The notes under the pieces were generated by a model, which worked only from the letters and a program-made list of their open reading frames with translations, was not told where the DNA came from and made no database searches. Source: CAYLOC01 sp964385195 (GTDB lineage: Bacteria > Actinomycetota > Actinomycetes > Propionibacteriales > Nocardioidaceae). Taken from it: a stretch of DNA of 8,025 nucleotides. Shown in pieces: positions 1 to 6,322 of this stretch (its first letter is position 1; each line of letters begins with the position of its first letter). Where the stretch lies: positions 1 to 8,025 of the forward strand of contig CAYLOC010000156.1 in assembly GCA_964385195.1 (NCBI GenBank), given 5' to 3'. Both the position numbers and the translations under genes were made by a program.

Positions 1-4
1 GGCG

Positions 5-81
5 TACAAGGCAAACGCACCGTTGGCGGGGCAGGTTTGCCTTGTAGAGGGTGAACCTGCCCCGTCAACAAGGCAAACGCA
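5..81. repeat. Overlapping inverted and direct repeats beyond the xylH stop
   Basis: The 11-base word ACAAGGCAAAC occurs three times in 73 bases: on the plus strand at 6-16, on the minus strand at 45-35, and on the plus strand at 68-78. The two plus copies extend to a 14-base direct repeat (6-19 and 68-81, ACAAGGCAAACGCA), 62 bases apart. The middle copy can pair with either outer copy: 5-16 with 35-46 (12 bp) or 35-45 with 68-78 (11 bp). A second inverted repeat, 22-37 with 54-69, overlaps the middle copy, so the pairings compete. The cluster starts about 25 bases beyond the xylH stop. It could be an end-of-operon structure, an operator array, or part of a longer repeat running off the left edge. 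The repeats are seen directly; the role is unknown. Confidence 0.8.
22..69 (+). terminator. Possible stem-loop terminator between operons
   Basis: GTTGGCGGGGCAGGTT (22-37) pairs with AACCTGCCCCGTCAAC (54-69) around a 16-base loop. Fifteen of 16 positions are Watson-Crick. The remaining pair, G26 with T65, is a G-U wobble in a plus-strand RNA but an A-C mismatch in a minus-strand RNA. This suggests a plus-strand transcript entering from the left as much as termination of the xylFGH-like operon. No T-run follows on either strand, so if it terminates it would be of the U-poor kind often seen in actinomycetes. Termination is inferred from position and stem strength only. Confidence 0.35.
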
Positions 82-106
82 GCGAGGGGGCCGGGGGAGG
101 GGGACG

Positions 107-1387
107 TCAGGCGCCGATGCCGCGGCCTTGGCGTCCGCGGCGGGCGATGGCGTCGAGCGAGACCGCCACGAGCAGCACGAGCGCGGTGACCACGAACTTC
201 GTCGCCGCCGACAGGCTGAGCAGCCCCATCCCGTTGTCGATCCCGGCGATGACCAGGCCGCCGAGCACGCCGTGGATGATCCGACCGCGGCCACCGAACA
301 GGCTGGTGCCGCCGATGACCGCCGCCGCGATCGCGTACAGCACGTACGTGCCGCCGTCGAACGCGGTGGAGACCGATGCCAGGCGGGAGGTGATGATGAG
401 GCCGGCCACACCGGTGACCAGTCCCGCCAGCCCGAACACCGCGGTCCGGACCGCGACCAGGTTGATCCCGGCACGACGGGCGGCCTCGGCGTTGCCGCCG
501 ATTGCGTAGACCGAGCGGCCGAACTTGGTCCGGGTCGTCAAGAACGTGGCCAGGAGCAGGACGCCGAGCACGATCAGCACCGCCCACGGGATGCCGGACA
601 CGTTGCCGCGCTGGAGGTTACAGATCCACACCAGCGCCAGGACGGCGAGCAGCACCACCACCACGCGGGCCACGGTGATCGGCATCGGCGGCTTCGCCAG
701 CCCCTGCGCACGCGCCCGGTAGACCCGGTAAATCTCGAACGCGATGTAGGCCACCGCGAAGACGACATACAGGATCCACCCGACGGTCGGTGCGATCTGG
801 CCGTTGGAGAACTCGAAGATCACGCCGTTGCTCGAGATCGGGATGGTGGCGCCGTTGCCGAGGATCAGCAACAGCACCCCGTTCCAGCCCAGCAGCCCGG
901 CCAGGGTGACCACGAACGACGGCAACCCGAGCAACGTGATGATCAGGCCCTGGAAGATCCCGATGAGCGTCGTGACGATCAGCGCTACCAGGCAGGCGGC
1001 CGCCCAGTTCCAGTTGTGGTTGGTCGCGAACACTGCGCAGACCACCCCGCCCACGCCCGCGACGTACCCGAGGGACAGGTCGACCTCGCCGAGCAGCAGC
1101 ACGAACACCGCCGCCATCGCCAGCGTCATGTAGAACGCGCCCTGGATGAACAGGTTCACCAGGTTGCCGGCGGTGAGGAAGTCACCATGCGCGGTGATCT
1201 GGAAGATGATGCCGATCAGGATCAGCCCGAGCACGACCGGAAGCAGCCCGGTGTCCCCGGCGCGGAGGCGGGTCAGGTAGCCGCGCAGGTACTCCCCGGC
1301 GCTGACGTCGGGGGTGGTCGCGCCGTCCAGCGGCGCCGCCGACTCGGCGGCCTCCTGGTCCGGCTCCTCCTGGCGAGTGCTGGTCAT
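107..1387 (-). CDS. xylH: Sugar ABC transporter permease, XylH-like
   Basis: This is an integral membrane permease of the ribose/xylose importer family (BPD_transp_2), forming the channel through which the sugar passes. The 426-residue protein opens with about 45 acidic, soluble residues. It then has around ten or more hydrophobic segments, for example about 48-64, 85-100, 131-152, 203-219, 240-256, 266-284 and 313-333. Family signatures are visible: GEVDLSLG (100-107), the cytoplasmic loop GRSVYAIGGNAEAARRAGI (290-308) that contacts the ATPase, and AVIGGTSLFGGRG (356-368). Its length and the GEVDLSLG form fit XylH better than the shorter RbsC type. The ATG overlaps the xylG stop (ATGA), and a strong GGAGGGAG at 1399-1392 supports this start and implies translational coupling. 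It is the last gene of its operon. The permease role is secure; xylose specificity is inferred from family resemblance. Confidence 0.93.
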   Translation of the reverse strand: MTSTRQEEPDQEAAESAAPLDGATTPDVSAGEYLRGYLTRLRAGDTGLLPVVLGLILIGIIFQITAHGDFLTAGNLVNLFIQGAFYMTLAMAAVFVLLLGEVDLSLGYVAGVGGVVCAVFATNHNWNWAAACLVALIVTTLIGIFQGLIITLLGLPSFVVTLAGLLGWNGVLLLILGNGATIPISSNGVIFEFSNGQIAPTVGWILYVVFAVAYIAFEIYRVYRARAQGLAKPPMPITVARVVVVLLAVLALVWICNLQRGNVSGIPWAVLIVLGVLLLATFLTTRTKFGRSVYAIGGNAEAARRAGINLVAVRTAVFGLAGLVTGVAGLIITSRLASVSTAFDGGTYVLYAIAAAVIGGTSLFGGRGRIIHGVLGGLVIAGIDNGMGLLSLSAATKFVVTALVLLVAVSLDAIARRGRQGRGIGA

Positions 1388-2172
1388 TGCTCTCCCTCCG
1401 GCGGTCCCCCAGCAGGTTGGAGGGTGGCGGGGGCGTTGCGGGACTGCCCCGTGGTCATCAGCTCCACCACCGTCTGGCTGTCCAGCCGGTCGGCCTCGGC
1501 GACGGAGACCATGCGCCCCAGCCGAAGCACCGCGACCCGGTCGGCGACCTCGAAGACGTCCACGAGGTTGTGCGAGACCATGAGTACGGCGAGACCGCGC
1601 TCGGCGAGTCGGTGGACCAGCGCAAGGACCTGCCGGGTCTGGGCCACCCCCAGTGCCGCGGTCGGCTCATCGAGGATCACCAGCTTGGAGTTCCACATGA
1701 CCGCCTTGGCCACCGCGACCGACTGCCGCTGGCCACCGGACAGCGAGGCCACCTTCTGCCGCACGGACTTCACCGTGGTGACCGACAGGCTGGCCAGTGT
1801 CTCCGCGGCCTGGCGTTCCATCGTCGCCTCGTCCAGCAGCCGGTGGGAGAGCAGCTCCCTGCCCAGGAACATGTTCTGCACGATGTCGAGGTTGTCGCAC
1901 AGGGCGAGGTCCTGGTAGACGGTCTCGATGCCGAGGCCGGCCGCGTCCTTGGGATTGTGGACGCGGACCTCGCGGCCCTCCCAGAGCATCGAGCCGCCGT
2001 CGTGGGACACGATCCCTGAGATGCACTTGATCAGCGTCGACTTCCCGGCACCGTTGTCCCCTACGAGGGCAGTGACCTGCCCCGCCGGGATATCGAGGTC
2101 GACACCGTGCAGCACCTGGACCGCACCGTACCGCTTCTCGATACCACGGAGCTCGAGCAGCGCATCAGGCAT
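1384..2172 (-). CDS. xylG: Sugar ABC transporter ATP-binding protein, XylG-like, single domain
   Basis: This is the cytoplasmic ATPase that powers the importer. Counting from the ATG at 2172 (262 residues), it has Walker A GDNGAGKST (38-46), a Q-loop glutamine in VYQD (about 87), the ABC signature LSGGQRQ (144-150), Walker B LVILDEPTAAL (164-174) and an H-loop histidine in MVSHN (about 201). All catalytic elements are present. It has one nucleotide-binding domain, whereas E. coli XylG and RbsA have two fused in about 500 residues. A homodimer is therefore expected, as for other actinomycete members. An in-frame GTG at 2178 is possible, but GAAGG lies seven bases before the ATG and only one before the GTG. 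Its start lies ten bases past the xylF stop, and its end overlaps xylH. The last 20 or so residues are Gly/Pro-rich and probably disordered. Confidence 0.93.
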   Translation of the reverse strand: MPDALLELRGIEKRYGAVQVLHGVDLDIPAGQVTALVGDNGAGKSTLIKCISGIVSHDGGSMLWEGREVRVHNPKDAAGLGIETVYQDLALCDNLDIVQNMFLGRELLSHRLLDEATMERQAAETLASLSVTTVKSVRQKVASLSGGQRQSVAVAKAVMWNSKLVILDEPTAALGVAQTRQVLALVHRLAERGLAVLMVSHNLVDVFEVADRVAVLRLGRMVSVAEADRLDSQTVVELMTTGQSRNAPATLQPAGGPPEGEQ

Positions 2173-2182
2173 CGGCACGCCT

Positions 2183-3370
2183 TCAGGAGATCCCGGCGGC
2201 CTTGCAGTCGTCGGCGTAGCTGCCCTTGCACAGCTTCTTGACGTCGACGAACCCGTCCTTGACCACCGTCTCTGCCATGTTCTCCGTCGTGACCACGATC
2301 GGGGTCAACAGGACCGACGGCACGTCGGTCTTTTGGTTGTTGACCTTGCCGTTGACCATCGACGGGTTCGACTCGCCGTTCACCAGCGCCAGAGCCAGCT
2401 TGCCGGCCGCCTCGGCCTCCTTCTTGATCGGCTTGTAGACGGTCATGCACTGGTAGCCGGCCAGGATGTTCTGCAGGCCACTCAGCGTGGCATCTTGTCC
2501 GGTGGTGGGAACGGTCTTGGGCTTGATGCCCTTGGCCTTCTCGGCGGTGATGACAGCGTTGGCCATGTCGTCGTTGGCGACGAGTACCGCGTTGATGTCG
2601 GGGTGGGCCTGGATCTGCTGCTCGTAGTAGGTCCGTGCGTTGTTCGGGTCCCACTTCTCGATCCGCTGCTCACCGACCTTGGTGTACTTGCCCGCTTTGT
2701 ACAGCGGGTCGAGCACACTGTCGGACCCCTTCGCGAACAATGTCCCGTTGTTGTCGGTCGGGGCGCCTTGCACCTCCAGCACGTGCGGATCGGAGACGCC
2801 CCACTTCTTGATGCAGTCGACCAGGCCCTGCCCCTGCAGCTTGCCGACCTTGACGTTGTCGAAGCTGACGTAGTAGGAGGCGCTGCCGTTGAGGGTCAGG
2901 CGGTCGTAGTCGATGGTCTTGACGCCCTTGGCCTTCGCGCTGGCCTGGATGGCCGCGGCGCTGCCGGAGTCGATGCCGTCGATCACCAGCACATCCGCGC
3001 CCTGCGTGATCGCCTGGTCGGCCTGCGTCCGCATCGTGTTCGGGTCACCCTTGGCGTTCTGGACGACGAAGTCCTGGCCCTCCTTGAGTCCCTGGGACTT
3101 GAAGAAGGCCTTGAAGTCCGGCGCGTCCTGGGTGACGTACCGGGCCGAGGACTGGGTGTCGGGCAGCAGGACCGCGACCTTCAGCCCACTGTCACTGCCT
3201 CCGCTGCCCCCGCTGCCGCCACTTCCGCCGCCGGTCGCCTCGGTACTGGCTCCTCCACCGCCACCGGTGGACTCAGCGTTGCCGTTGTTTCCTCCGCTTG
3301 ACCCGCAAGCGCTCACGGTGAGCGCGATCCCCAGGCACAGGGCCGCGGTCACTGTCGACTTCCGCTTCAC
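2183..3370 (-). CDS. xylF: Sugar ABC transporter substrate-binding lipoprotein, XylF-like
   Basis: This is the extracytoplasmic receptor that binds the sugar and delivers it to the permease. From the GTG at 3370 it has 395 residues. KRK is followed by a hydrophobic stretch and the lipobox VSAC, with lipidated Cys22, so it should be anchored to the outer face of the membrane. Residues 23-62 are a Gly/Ser/Asn-rich tether. The periplasmic-binding-protein fold (Peripla_BP_4 type) begins at LKVAVLLPDTQSSARY. Features resembling the xylose-binding branch include the stretch around DYDRLTLNGSASYYVSFDN, VLVANDDMANAVI, and PSVLLTPIVVTTENM near the end. An in-frame GTG at 3388 would add six residues, but GGAGGAGG at 3386-3379, eight bases before the 3370 GTG, decides the start. 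It is first in the operon, as expected for the most abundant subunit. The ligand could be xylose, a uronate or another sugar; the neighbours leave this open. Confidence 0.92.
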   Translation of the reverse strand: MKRKSTVTAALCLGIALTVSACGSSGGNNGNAESTGGGGGASTEATGGGSGGSGGSGGSDSGLKVAVLLPDTQSSARYVTQDAPDFKAFFKSQGLKEGQDFVVQNAKGDPNTMRTQADQAITQGADVLVIDGIDSGSAAAIQASAKAKGVKTIDYDRLTLNGSASYYVSFDNVKVGKLQGQGLVDCIKKWGVSDPHVLEVQGAPTDNNGTLFAKGSDSVLDPLYKAGKYTKVGEQRIEKWDPNNARTYYEQQIQAHPDINAVLVANDDMANAVITAEKAKGIKPKTVPTTGQDATLSGLQNILAGYQCMTVYKPIKKEAEAAGKLALALVNGESNPSMVNGKVNNQKTDVPSVLLTPIVVTTENMAETVVKDGFVDVKKLCKGSYADDCKAAGIS

Positions 3371-3378
3371 GCAGAACG

Positions 3379-3386
3379 CCTCCTCC
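3379..3386 (-). promoter_or_regulatory. Ribosome binding site of xylF
   Basis: GGAGGAGG on the minus strand, eight bases before the GTG at 3370. It is near-perfect and lies inside the alternative longer reading frame from 3388, which argues that translation begins at 3370. Confidence 0.75.
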
Positions 3387-3393
3387 ACATCGG

Positions 3394-3408
3394 GGGAGCC
3401 TGGCTCCC
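3394..3408. promoter_or_regulatory. Perfect 7-1-7 palindrome in the xylF leader (possible operator or hairpin)
   Basis: GGGAGCC-T-GGCTCCC is a perfect palindrome of two 7-base arms around one base. It lies between the proposed xylF promoter and its ribosome binding site, ending seven bases before GGAGGAGG. As DNA it could be an operator for a sugar-responsive repressor acting as a roadblock. As RNA the one-base loop is too tight unless the inner pairs open. The palindrome is seen; regulation is inferred. Confidence 0.5.
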
Positions 3409-3426
3409 GTCTCTACAGCAGCAGAT

Positions 3427-3455
3427 ACTCTACGCTCGCGAACGAGGGTTGACGA
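3427..3455 (-). promoter_or_regulatory. Candidate promoter for the xylFGH-like operon
   Basis: On the minus strand a TCGTCA box (3455-3450; four of six matches to TTGACA) is followed after 17 bases by TAGAGT (3432-3427; four of six matches to TATAAT). Transcription would start near 3420, giving a leader of about 50 bases that carries the 3394-3408 palindrome. Spacing and position fit a housekeeping sigma promoter, but the boxes are only moderate matches. Confidence 0.35.
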
Positions 3456-3479
3456 TCACGGCGCGGTCACAACTGTGTT
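3449..3479 (+). promoter_or_regulatory. Weak candidate promoter for uxaC-uxuB
   Basis: TTGACG at 3449-3454 is a good -35 box, but the best -10 match at an acceptable distance (TGTGTT, 3474-3479, 19-base spacer) is poor. The -35 lies on top of the -35 of the opposing xylF promoter, so the two operons may compete or share activation. A small inverted repeat, CACA-AC-TGTG (3468-3477), overlaps the proposed -10. This is tentative. Confidence 0.25.
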
Positions 3480-3513
3480 TGCGAATTTCTCCGGCGGTAC
3501 CCATGCTGGGGCC

Positions 3514-4935
3514 ATGACCGGTCCGCCCGCCTCGTTGCACCTGCACCCGGACCGGCTGCTCCCCGCCGACCCTGGGACACGCGCCGTGGCGCGGCAGTTG
3601 TACACCGCTGTCCGTGACCTGCCGATCATCTCCCCGCACGGGCACGTCGACGCGGGGTTGTTGGCTGCGGACGAGGCGTTCCCCGATCCCGCGACCTTGC
3701 TGGTGACCCATGACCATTACGTCACGCGACTGCTGCATGCGGCCGGGGTCGGTCTCGACGCGCTGGGGGTGGGCCAGGATCACCTGACCGAAGCGACGTC
3801 GCGCGCGGTGTGGCGGGAATTGTGCGGACATTGGCCGGTGTTCGCCGGTACGCCGGTCCGGTACTGGCTGGAATGGACGCTGAGTGAGGTGTTCGGCGTC
3901 GACGTACGCCCGTCCGCCGCAACGGCGGACCCGATCTATGACCGCGTCGCCGCATGCCTGACCCGTCCGGAGTTCCGTCCGCGGTCGCTGTTCGCCCGGT
4001 TCGATATCGAGGTCCTGGCCACGACCGATGACCCGGCGGACGCGCTGTCCGGACACGAGACGCTCGCCGCCGACCCCGGATGGAGCGGTCGGGTGATCCC
4101 GACATTCCGCCCGGACCGGTACCTTGAGCCGGAGCGGCCCGACTGGCCCGGACACGTTGCGCGCCTCGGAGAGGCCGCCGGGGAGGACACCGGTGACTAC
4201 GCCGGTTACCTCCGTGCGCTGGCCGGTCGGCGACGCTTCTTCCGCGAGCACGGGTCGGTGTCGGCCGACCACAGTCACGCCGACGCCGGCACAGCACCGT
4301 TGCCGCCGCACGAGGCGGAGCGGATCTATGCCGCCGCGCTGCAGGGTGCGGCCAACGGCTCCGAGGCGGTCGCGTTCCGCCGGCACATGATGACGGAGAT
4401 GGCCCGGATGTCGACCGAGGACGGCCTGGTGATGACGCTGCACCCCGGCGTACGACGCAACCACCATGCTCCGACGTTCGAGCGATACGGACCGGACAGC
4501 GGCCACGACATCCCGGTACGCACCGGGTTCACCGACGCGCTGCGCCCCCTTCTCCACCGCCACGGCACCGACCCGGGCCTGCATCTGGTGGTGTTCACCG
4601 TGGACGAGACCACGTGGTCCCGGGAGCTGGCGCCACTGGCCGGCTTCTACCCGACGGTGTACGTCGGGGAGCCGTGGTGGTTCCTGGACGCGCCGGAGGC
4701 GATCCGGCGCTTCCGGGCCGCGGTCACCGAGACGGTCGGCTTCACCCGCACCTCCGGTTTCATCGACGACACCCGGGCGTTCTGCTCGATCCCCGCGCGC
4801 CATGACATGGCGCGGCGGTTGAACAGCGGCTATCTGGCCCAACTCGTGGTGGAGCACCGGTTGGACGAGGAGGAGGCCGCGCAGATCGCGGTCGACCTGA
4901 CCACCACCCTGCCGAGGCACGTGTTCAAGCTGTGA
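3514..4935 (+). CDS. uxaC: Uronate isomerase (glucuronate isomerase)
   Basis: UxaC interconverts D-glucuronate and D-fructuronate, and D-galacturonate and D-tagaturonate, the first step of hexuronate catabolism in the cytoplasm. The 473-residue length from ATG 3514 matches the family (about 470). It is a metal-dependent amidohydrolase-superfamily TIM barrel. The metal-binding HxH motif is in ISPHGHVD (39-46, His42 and His44), followed by FDIEVLATTDDP (163-174), VIPTFRPD (194-201), LHPGVRRNHH (309-318), VYVGEPWWFLDAPEA (382-396) and the C-terminal GFIDDTRAFCSIPARHDMARR (415-435). All are UxaC hallmarks. A GTG at 3475 in the same frame would add 13 residues with no family support. The only purines before the ATG (GGGG, 3508-3511) are very close, so the binding site is weak. 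Its stop overlaps the uxuB start by four bases, indicating coupled translation. It is divergent from the transporter operon. Confidence 0.93.
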   Translation: MTGPPASLHLHPDRLLPADPGTRAVARQLYTAVRDLPIISPHGHVDAGLLAADEAFPDPATLLVTHDHYVTRLLHAAGVGLDALGVGQDHLTEATSRAVWRELCGHWPVFAGTPVRYWLEWTLSEVFGVDVRPSAATADPIYDRVAACLTRPEFRPRSLFARFDIEVLATTDDPADALSGHETLAADPGWSGRVIPTFRPDRYLEPERPDWPGHVARLGEAAGEDTGDYAGYLRALAGRRRFFREHGSVSADHSHADAGTAPLPPHEAERIYAAALQGAANGSEAVAFRRHMMTEMARMSTEDGLVMTLHPGVRRNHHAPTFERYGPDSGHDIPVRTGFTDALRPLLHRHGTDPGLHLVVFTVDETTWSRELAPLAGFYPTVYVGEPWWFLDAPEAIRRFRAAVTETVGFTRTSGFIDDTRAFCSIPARHDMARRLNSGYLAQLVVEHRLDEEEAAQIAVDLTTTLPRHVFKL

Positions 4936-6299
4936 GCCCCGGCGTACCACTGCGGCGGGATCGTGGCCAGCACCGCGCGGCCGCACCGGTGCGGGTTGTC
5001 CACCTCGGGCTCGGCAACTTCTTCCGCTCCCACCAGGCGTGGTACACCGACCGGGCACCGGACGCCGCGGACTGGGGGATCGCCGCCTTCACCGGGCGCC
5101 GCCCCGATCTCGCCCGGGCGCTGACCGGGCAGGACGGGTTGTTCACGCTGGTGACCCGGGCCGCGCAACGCGATGACTTCGAGGTGGTGGCCAGCGTCAG
5201 CGCCGCGCATGCCGCGGCCGATCACCGCCAGTGGCTGGGGTACGTCGGCTCCGTCGACGTCGCCGTCGTTACCTGCACCGTCACCGAGGCCGGGTACTGC
5301 CGTGGACCCGGCGGCGGGCTGGACCGGAACGACGCGGTGGTGGAGGAGGACATCCACCGGTTGCGCGATGACCTCACCCAGGTGGTGCGCAGCGTCCCGG
5401 GCCGGTTGGTGGCCGGGCTGGCCGCCCGGCGTACCGCCGACGCCGGCCCGCTCACGGTCGTGCCGTGCGACAACCTGCCAGACAACGGCGGGGCGGTCGG
5501 CCGTGTGGTCCGGGAGTTCGCCCATGCGGTGGACCCGGGGCTGGCGGAGTGGATCGACGCCCACGTCGGGTTCGTGACCACGATGGTCGACCGGATCACC
5601 CCGACCACCACGACAGCCGATGTCCGCCTGGTGCAGGACCGGACGGGGTACGCCGACGCCGTACCGGTGGTGACCGAGCCGTTCTCGGAGTGGGTGCTTG
5701 CCGACGACTTCGTCGCGGGGCGGCCGCATTGGGAGGCTGCCGGTGCCACGTTCACCACCGACGTCGCCACCTTCGAGCAACGCAAGCTGTGGCTGCTCAA
5801 CGGCGGGCACTCCCTGCTCGCCTACGTAGGCTCGGCACGCGGGCACCGCACGGTCGCTGACGCCGTCGATGACCACACCTGTCGTGCGCTGCTGGAGCAG
5901 TGGTGGGACGAGGCCGCGGGCTACCTTCGACTGGCGGACAGCGACATCCGGGGCTACCGCGGTGCCCTGCTGGAGAGGTTCGCCAACCGCAGGATGCGGC
6001 ACCGGCTGGAACAGATCGCGGCGGACGGCTCGGCCAAGCTCCCGGTGCGTGTCCTGCCGGTACTCCGGCAGGAACGCGCGAACGGGCGGGTTCCCGGAGC
6101 CGCGGTGCAGACGCTCGCCGCGTGGATCCACCACCTACGCGGAGGCGGCATGCCGGTGCGCGACCCACGGGCAGCCGAACTGACGACGTTCGCGGAGCAG
6201 CCGCCGGCAGTCGGCGTACGGCGAGTACTGGCGGTCCTCGATCCTGCCCTGGCCGACGACGATGCGCTGGTCCGGGCGGTGGAGGCCGCGATGCGGTAG
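4932..6299 (+). CDS. uxuB: Fructuronate reductase / mannitol dehydrogenase family
   Basis: This is a polyol-specific long-chain dehydrogenase (mannitol dehydrogenase family), 455 residues. The N-terminal NAD-binding motif is VVHLGLGNFFRSHQAWYTD (22-40). Further family blocks are VVPCDNLPDNG (176-186), VGFVTTMVDRITP (212-224) and VVTEPFSEWVL (246-256). The catalytic signature K-x4-N-x2-H is intact in KLWLLNGGHS (Lys285, Asn290, His293). By position directly after uxaC it most likely reduces D-fructuronate to D-mannonate with NADH. Sequence alone does not exclude tagaturonate reductase, mannitol or arabinitol dehydrogenase. The GTG start at 4932 overlaps the uxaC stop (GTGA), and no strong ribosome binding site precedes it, so expression probably depends on translation of uxaC. 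Its stop lies only 23 bases from the end of convergent hspR, with no clear terminator hairpin between them. Confidence 0.88.
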   Translation: MSPGVPLRRDRGQHRAAAPVRVVHLGLGNFFRSHQAWYTDRAPDAADWGIAAFTGRRPDLARALTGQDGLFTLVTRAAQRDDFEVVASVSAAHAAADHRQWLGYVGSVDVAVVTCTVTEAGYCRGPGGGLDRNDAVVEEDIHRLRDDLTQVVRSVPGRLVAGLAARRTADAGPLTVVPCDNLPDNGGAVGRVVREFAHAVDPGLAEWIDAHVGFVTTMVDRITPTTTTADVRLVQDRTGYADAVPVVTEPFSEWVLADDFVAGRPHWEAAGATFTTDVATFEQRKLWLLNGGHSLLAYVGSARGHRTVADAVDDHTCRALLEQWWDEAAGYLRLADSDIRGYRGALLERFANRRMRHRLEQIAADGSAKLPVRVLPVLRQERANGRVPGAAVQTLAAWIHHLRGGGMPVRDPRAAELTTFAEQPPAVGVRRVLAVLDPALADDDALVRAVEAAMR

Positions 6300-6322
6300 C
6301 CCGACCGGCCCGCAGGCAACCG

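Noticed and set aside
1..90. Possible CRISPR array at the left edge
   Set aside because: Only two direct copies of a 14-base word with one inverted copy between them are present. Repeat length, orientation and spacing do not fit a CRISPR array, and no cas gene is nearby.
23..1918. 631-residue plus-strand open frame across xylH and xylG
   Set aside because: It lies antisense to two well-recognised genes. Its His/Asp/Gln/Arg-rich low-complexity composition is what the reverse strand of GC-rich codons gives, and it has no recognisable domain or ribosome binding site.
3083..3103. HAIR-like sequence CTTGAGT-N7-ACTTGAA
   Set aside because: The left half matches the HspR operator half-site, but the right half matches ACTCAAG at only four of seven positions. 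It lies deep inside xylF coding sequence, away from any heat-shock promoter.
3430..6134. Long minus-strand open frames (542 and 434 residues) across uxaC and uxuB
   Set aside because: These are shadows of strongly supported enzymes on the plus strand, with no domain content. They arise because stop codons are rare in high-GC DNA.
6300..6322. Terminator between convergent uxuB and hspR
   Set aside because: I looked for a stem-loop in the 23-base gap and its flanks and found no convincing inverted repeat or T-run.
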